Source: Bacteroidota bacterium (GTDB lineage Bacteria; Bacteroidota; Bacteroidia; Bacteroidales; CAJPTX01). From it: a stretch of DNA of 6,520 nt. This document shows, piece after piece, positions 6,401-6,520 of this stretch. Location of the stretch: assembly GCA_002748015.1 (NCBI GenBank), contig PDRH01000033.1, forward strand, positions 1 to 6,520, read 5' to 3'. The number at the start of each line of letters is the position of its first letter. Position 1 is the first letter of the stretch. Below the pieces are notes generated by a model that was not told the origin of the DNA, searched no databases, and was given only the letters and a program-made list of their open reading frames with translations. The position numbers were made by a program, and so were the translations under genes.

Positions 6401-6520
6401 CGGGCGGACATGAACCAGGGACCCGGCTGCAACGCCATCCTCTTCAAGTACTCCGAGGCGGCCAAGGCGACGGCCAAGGGGAATGGCTTTACGCTAGAGG
6501 ATATGCATCCGCTAATCTAC
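395..6520 (+). CDS. Giant secreted multidomain subtilisin-like (S8) serine protease, 3' partial
   Basis: This frame is open for 2042 codons to the window edge with no stop or frameshift. ATG 395 is the first start after in-frame TAA 380-382 and gives a textbook signal peptide (MRK, hydrophobic core, AHA at 20-22); no Shine-Dalgarno is visible, as is usual in Bacteroidota. A prodomain precedes an S8 catalytic domain with Asp249 (IWDT), His273 (HGGHVAG), oxyanion Asn380 (AAGND) and Ser461 (SGTSMACP), so it should be an active endopeptidase. The beta-sandwich directly after it (LTWDDP, LVHDLDL, NNTEQVTL) is typical of the KP-43 group of subtilases. About 1400 further residues resemble Ig/FN3, jelly-roll, CARDB, CUB, CARDB, GEVED, CARDB and LamG modules in that order, suggesting ligand binding at the cell surface or outside the cell. 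Most S8 proteases are far shorter. A sorting domain, perhaps for type IX secretion, would lie past the window. Substrate is unknown. The family call is firm; the accessory domain names are by eye. Confidence 0.96.
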   Translation, partial: MRKVLLFCLSALLWFCWEPAHAVDTVQIGRHKFVPKTQRLPRTRGRASGVVMGAATGGSHNVLLQLDRLPTAAEHELLAKRGIVLDGYINGRTYLAVVKDGVKDPARLMPAGLSARAVMPMPSACRLAGDVADWRIPSWAKGSVGEARLMLSYAGNASGEQVMSDIRAAGVQQVEVYPTLQVALLMASRDQVGRIAELPYVYGMGFVKPPMELKNYSGRLISRSSVLNQPTKFAGRGLTGKGVIVGIWDTSPRSHPDLVGRIFHQEAAYSHPHGGHVAGSVLGNGFKDPDGRGMAPEAVAYTYNFNIGANGLNEQEEMEQAFDQYKITLTQNSYGYQIQCGDKANGYADYKQFRYAETSALIDKLSIKAPTVTHVYAAGNDRDLCGETVGEIYGAAGYGTSTRRAKNIIAVGAIDELGKLSFFSSCGPQDDGRMFPTVCAKGVEVLSTMPGGEYGYMSGTSMACPTASGSIALLKQRYQQMFKGQDMTGVLSRALVANTALDAGNPHPDFMYGYGILDAEKAVQALEQEWYDDKGELEQSSDPKDLTYEKVIKVPEGESLHGLRVMLTWDDPAKALSENSKWGDKTLVHDLDLQVEANGRTVRPWVCNPEKGHVTEVATRKKDDRNNTEQVTLDATEIGTATEFTIKVSADELTSGGGRQKFVVTWWFETGDAPKLRYPLGGEVLTQGAPLMLQVDNAKSDFQVYMSYDGGMSYRKVGSQVKYDAENPVPSSIVPLSIPDGAPITEQAYVQIRDAEGHVAQNALPFSIAPEIRQVELDAGDCGAESWKLRWQADKRAENGYYILVGDPAARGSVERKWKEFAYVANPEAGEYDIEAARLGNQDEVYFCVASKIRDGVWGKRSHGVRYNGARPLRLKLSDLPFREHFKRFPSPYLKVKKGVMLRMGYSDDETRERLIDEKGSNFLEFILMGDAFKDVTVGSVKSARWNDGFPVHASISLCNLDLSEIPEDENLLLTIYARMSVNPDEQGGENVKSEEIDRSAMRVLLDGEELESTDGKKLYNLEVEEGPDGKKVTRARKYNYLLKGGKAQDIKIEWSTLSTMGTWFFEGISIERLSPTPDVELRWVSTPGDAPNLGRERIVYSAINNSGRTITDIPVHYRVNGVPQGGMVIDELKAGQSKKCRGYLDLDTKLLGELKNIEVECSLAGDPTPKNNVLRDTVYNLGDVIQHGYSPLERFFVFMVPKDPFLTHVVTKKRMYTDFGGVLKDCPKSQSSTMTFRLPKDLQEKNRARLKFRKLQLYRDPTNDKNWENSTLYIYRHGSKQENGELRVSKLSEVPEAIVSDADDGSLKVVFIGGTPDADKGHYNPGWVADVDMVPVENRLALTAATIEWTAGDGTVTENIEVNGQMVSAELATVPIRVKVKNFYAVAQKDVHVQFSYFDTDYGKSFKYDGVIPSVDPGVEKEYELPTKAKLPFRIGKQATVRLVYEEDTDTSDNSKVVDIKCINRQIPGEYGPVEVDKNVAFGLIEESVYAGTTSYTWRDYIYFGPTAYEATNGKGALTSLNENLRLNVYPVPSEEIYFRFPWVIYDAAASDYRKPKAGDKGAKMYLGIDWNSDGVFGSDEVMESGLLAADAAKPEWTGIIPYNSSKQGVYQVRLLIVPEGTSVSANLEVPNSQGGMVTDFPLYIKKQVRRWDSEKGYYFEPFTDPFRKIPKVISGVKAQKIWYEVRWHDKYGKPFDPSNLTVQLIVNGEVKDEVTNPALIDDLYASDDHSLLVKGGDGNYFGTFGKTLDLSKAGEYKVEVKAIYPNDANEDNSVCLKDEIFCLDEDKSKFYTFSPQNVREKTDYAEFIFSSHFVTVHGTEVSKNVNDRFLMPGVPKDADNADVEAYSYTMWLKLQNSHNSDTIFGGVGGAQLIMTHGDGGNYPDDCLVIRDGAGPFARTASGVLPYDKWAHIALTFDYTPADKKKHKPERRKPTLYINGDTVQLLRMGDGGYNFTNPRLGASTTGSYKYFRGWKKQLTREDIQATMYDEPTGALADELVYRADMNQGPGCNAILFKYSEAAKATAKGNGFTLEDMHPLIY
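572..1069 (+). other. Protease prodomain (about residues 60-225)
   Basis: The region between the signal peptide and the catalytic core opens with NVLLQLDRLPT and LLAKRGIVLDGYI and later has EVYPTLQVALLMAS and IAELPYVYGM. Alternating strands with a strand ending near a conserved 'leucine-rich, residue-before-Gly' pattern is what prodomains of KP-43-like and other large secreted subtilases look like; they help folding and inhibit the enzyme until removed. The processing site cannot be placed from the sequence; it would fall somewhere around residues 205-240, before the GKGVIVGIWD strand. Confidence 0.6.
1112..1969 (+). other. S8 subtilisin catalytic domain (about residues 240-525)
   Basis: All catalytic blocks occur in the normal order: GVIVGIWDTSPRSHPDL with Asp249, HPHGGHVAGSVLG with His273, VYAAGND with oxyanion Asn380, and YMSGTSMACPTASG with Ser461. 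The domain ends with YGYGILDAEKAV (from residue 512), the usual last helix of the fold. The His block reads HGGHVAG where HGTHVAG is the common form, a tolerated change. Spacing is normal for the family, so I expect a working serine endopeptidase. Confidence 0.95.
2042..2404 (+). other. KP-43-type beta-sandwich after the catalytic domain (about residues 550-670)
   Basis: The segment contains LRVMLTWDDP (563-572), then LVHDLDLQV, RPWVC, a DRNNTEQVTL block, and closes with KFVVTWWF. The order 'strand plus TWxDP, LVNDLDL, NNxEQV' is characteristic of the jelly-roll domain that directly follows the catalytic domain in KP-43-like subtilases and resembles the P domain of proprotein convertases. It probably stabilises the catalytic domain. 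Confidence 0.75.
2408..2998 (+). other. Ig-like and FN3-like region (about residues 672-868)
   Basis: The first half (about 672-769) reads as an Ig-like sandwich, with LRYPLGGEVLTQG, then FQVYMSYDGGMSYRKVG and ITEQAYVQIRDAEG. The second half (770-868) has the FN3-like order IRQVELDAGD, SWKLRWQA, NGYYILVGD, and a final strand EVYFCVASKI. Assignments are from strand patterns and would need profile searches; the boundary near 770 is the clearest point. Confidence 0.45.
3026..3628 (+). other. LPFxEHF-type jelly-roll-like region (about residues 878-1078)
   Basis: The region opens with DLPFREHFKRF (from residue 879), resembling the 'LPFxExFE' opening of MAM-like or concanavalin-like domains that often sit before CARDB modules in secreted Bacteroidota proteins. 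It ends with IKIEWSTLSTMGTWFFEGISIERL, a typical closing strand for such a fold. The middle is charged and poorly recognisable. The function is presumably binding rather than catalysis. Confidence 0.4.
3629..3928 (+). other. CARDB-like domain 1 (about residues 1079-1178)
   Basis: The segment starts VELRWVSTPGD and has VYSAINNSGRTITDIPVHYRVNG, then IDELKAGQSKK and ends AGDPTPKNNVLRDTV. The order 'NxG, pV.Y.VNG, i.eLkaGqs, gD..p.NN' is that of CARDB-type cell-adhesion-related Ig-like domains. These usually act as stalks or ligand-binding modules on secreted proteins. Confidence 0.65.
4007..4405 (+). other. CUB-like domain (about residues 1205-1337)
   Basis: The motif order is RMYTDFGG (from about 1215), a TMTFRL strand, RARLKFRKLQLYRD, TLYIYRHG with LYIY at 1273-1276, EVPEAIVSDADDGSLKVVFIGG, and NPGWVADVDMV with Trp1328. 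This follows the CUB pattern 'fxDxGG, F.L.F..F, D.LyIY.G, l.v.F.Sd, GW.A.v'. CUB-like modules in bacterial surface proteins generally bind proteins or glycans. The usual disulfide cysteines are mostly lacking, which is common in bacterial versions. Confidence 0.55.
4409..4783 (+). other. CARDB-like domain 2 (about residues 1339-1463)
   Basis: After the CUB-like domain the chain reads RLALTAATIEW, TVPIRVKVKNFYAVAQKDVHVQFSY in two adjoining strands, then SVDPGVEKEYELPT and RLVYEEDTDTSDNSKVVDIKC. Paired strands with a 'k.KN......kdv.v.fsY' core and a closing 'D.DtsDNs' match the CARDB pattern of domain 1, though it is more diverged. Confidence 0.5.
4817..5314 (+). other. GEVED-like domain with EF-hand-type calcium loop (about residues 1475-1640)
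   Basis: The segment begins KNVAFGLIEES, has SYTWRDYIYFGPTAYEAT, and contains MYLGIDWNSDGVFGSDEVMESG (5090 onward). GEVED domains of secreted Bacteroidota proteins have 'Y.DyT' followed by 'wIDwNqDG.F.d..E', and later 'G.y.vRl', which is here GVYQVRLLI. The loop from Asp1571 to Glu1582 (5105-5140) has Asp, Asn, Asp, Gly at positions 1, 3, 5 and 6 and Glu at 12, a full EF-hand-type calcium-binding loop. Structural calcium binding is therefore likely. Confidence 0.6.
5414..5746 (+). other. CARDB-like domain 3 (about residues 1674-1784)
   Basis: The segment has VISGVKAQKIWYEVRWHDKYG, then LTVQLIVNGEVKDEV, FGKTLDLSKAGEYKVEVKA, and IYPNDANEDNSVCLKDEI. The 'vnG....., tlDLS.aGeYkveV.a.yp.DaneDNs' order is a good CARDB-like signature. 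Cys1777 and Cys1784 near its end could pair. Part of this domain lies in DNA with lower G+C than most of the gene. Confidence 0.55.
5846..6364 (+). other. LamG-like (concanavalin-type) domain (about residues 1818-1990)
   Basis: The diagnostic run is YSYTMWLKLQ (from 1848), QLIMTHGDGG, CLVIRDGAG, GVLPYDKWAHIALTFDY with Trp1911, PTLYINGDTVQL (from 1935), PRLGAS, and YFRGWKKQLTREDIQATM. This is the usual order of LamG/pentraxin-like jelly rolls: 'fT.s.W.k', 'W.Hia.t.d', 'lYiNG' and a final 'F.G...e.r.w.raLs..Ei'. Such domains bind glycans or proteins; here it would target the protease to a surface or substrate. Confidence 0.75.

Noticed and set aside
1..6520. CRISPR array, tRNA, rRNA or insertion sequence
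   Set aside because: No spaced direct repeats, tRNA-like cloverleaf, rRNA-like sequence, transposase or terminal inverted repeats were seen by reading both strands; nearly all of the window is protein-coding.

Overview
The window is almost entirely one very large plus-strand gene. An open reading frame starts at ATG 395 and runs without a stop to the last base (6520), giving at least 2042 residues; its 3' end lies outside the window. It encodes a secreted subtilisin-family (S8) serine protease with a complete catalytic tetrad (Asp249, His273, Asn380, Ser461), followed by about 1500 residues of accessory beta-sandwich domains.

Organism: the layout suggests a member of the Bacteroidota, most likely Bacteroidales and perhaps Porphyromonas-like. 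The reasons are the stack of CARDB-like, CUB-like, GEVED-like and LamG-like modules on a secreted protease, the lack of a Shine-Dalgarno sequence before a clear signal peptide, and a possible promoter of the Bacteroidota -33/-7 type. This is inference from style and domain content; no marker gene is present.

Layout: 1-126 probably holds the last 41 codons of an upstream gene, with a transmembrane segment and basic tail like the end of an ABC-transporter permease (tentative). 127-394 is AT-richer intergenic DNA with a weak promoter candidate. From 395 the protease reads: signal peptide (residues 1-22), prodomain (about 60-225), S8 catalytic domain (about 240-525), KP-43-type beta-sandwich (about 550-670), Ig/FN3-like region (about 672-868), an LPFxEHF-type jelly-roll-like region (about 878-1078), CARDB-like 1, CUB-like, CARDB-like 2, a GEVED-like domain with an EF-hand-type loop, CARDB-like 3, a LamG-like domain, and an unassigned segment running off the end.

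How it may work (inference): the protein would cross the inner membrane by Sec, be exported across the outer membrane (type IX secretion is the obvious candidate, but the C-terminal signal would lie beyond the window), lose its prodomain, and act at the surface or outside the cell, with the modular tail binding protein or glycan ligands. The other sizeable reading frames, including several long ones on the minus strand, are shadows of this gene.
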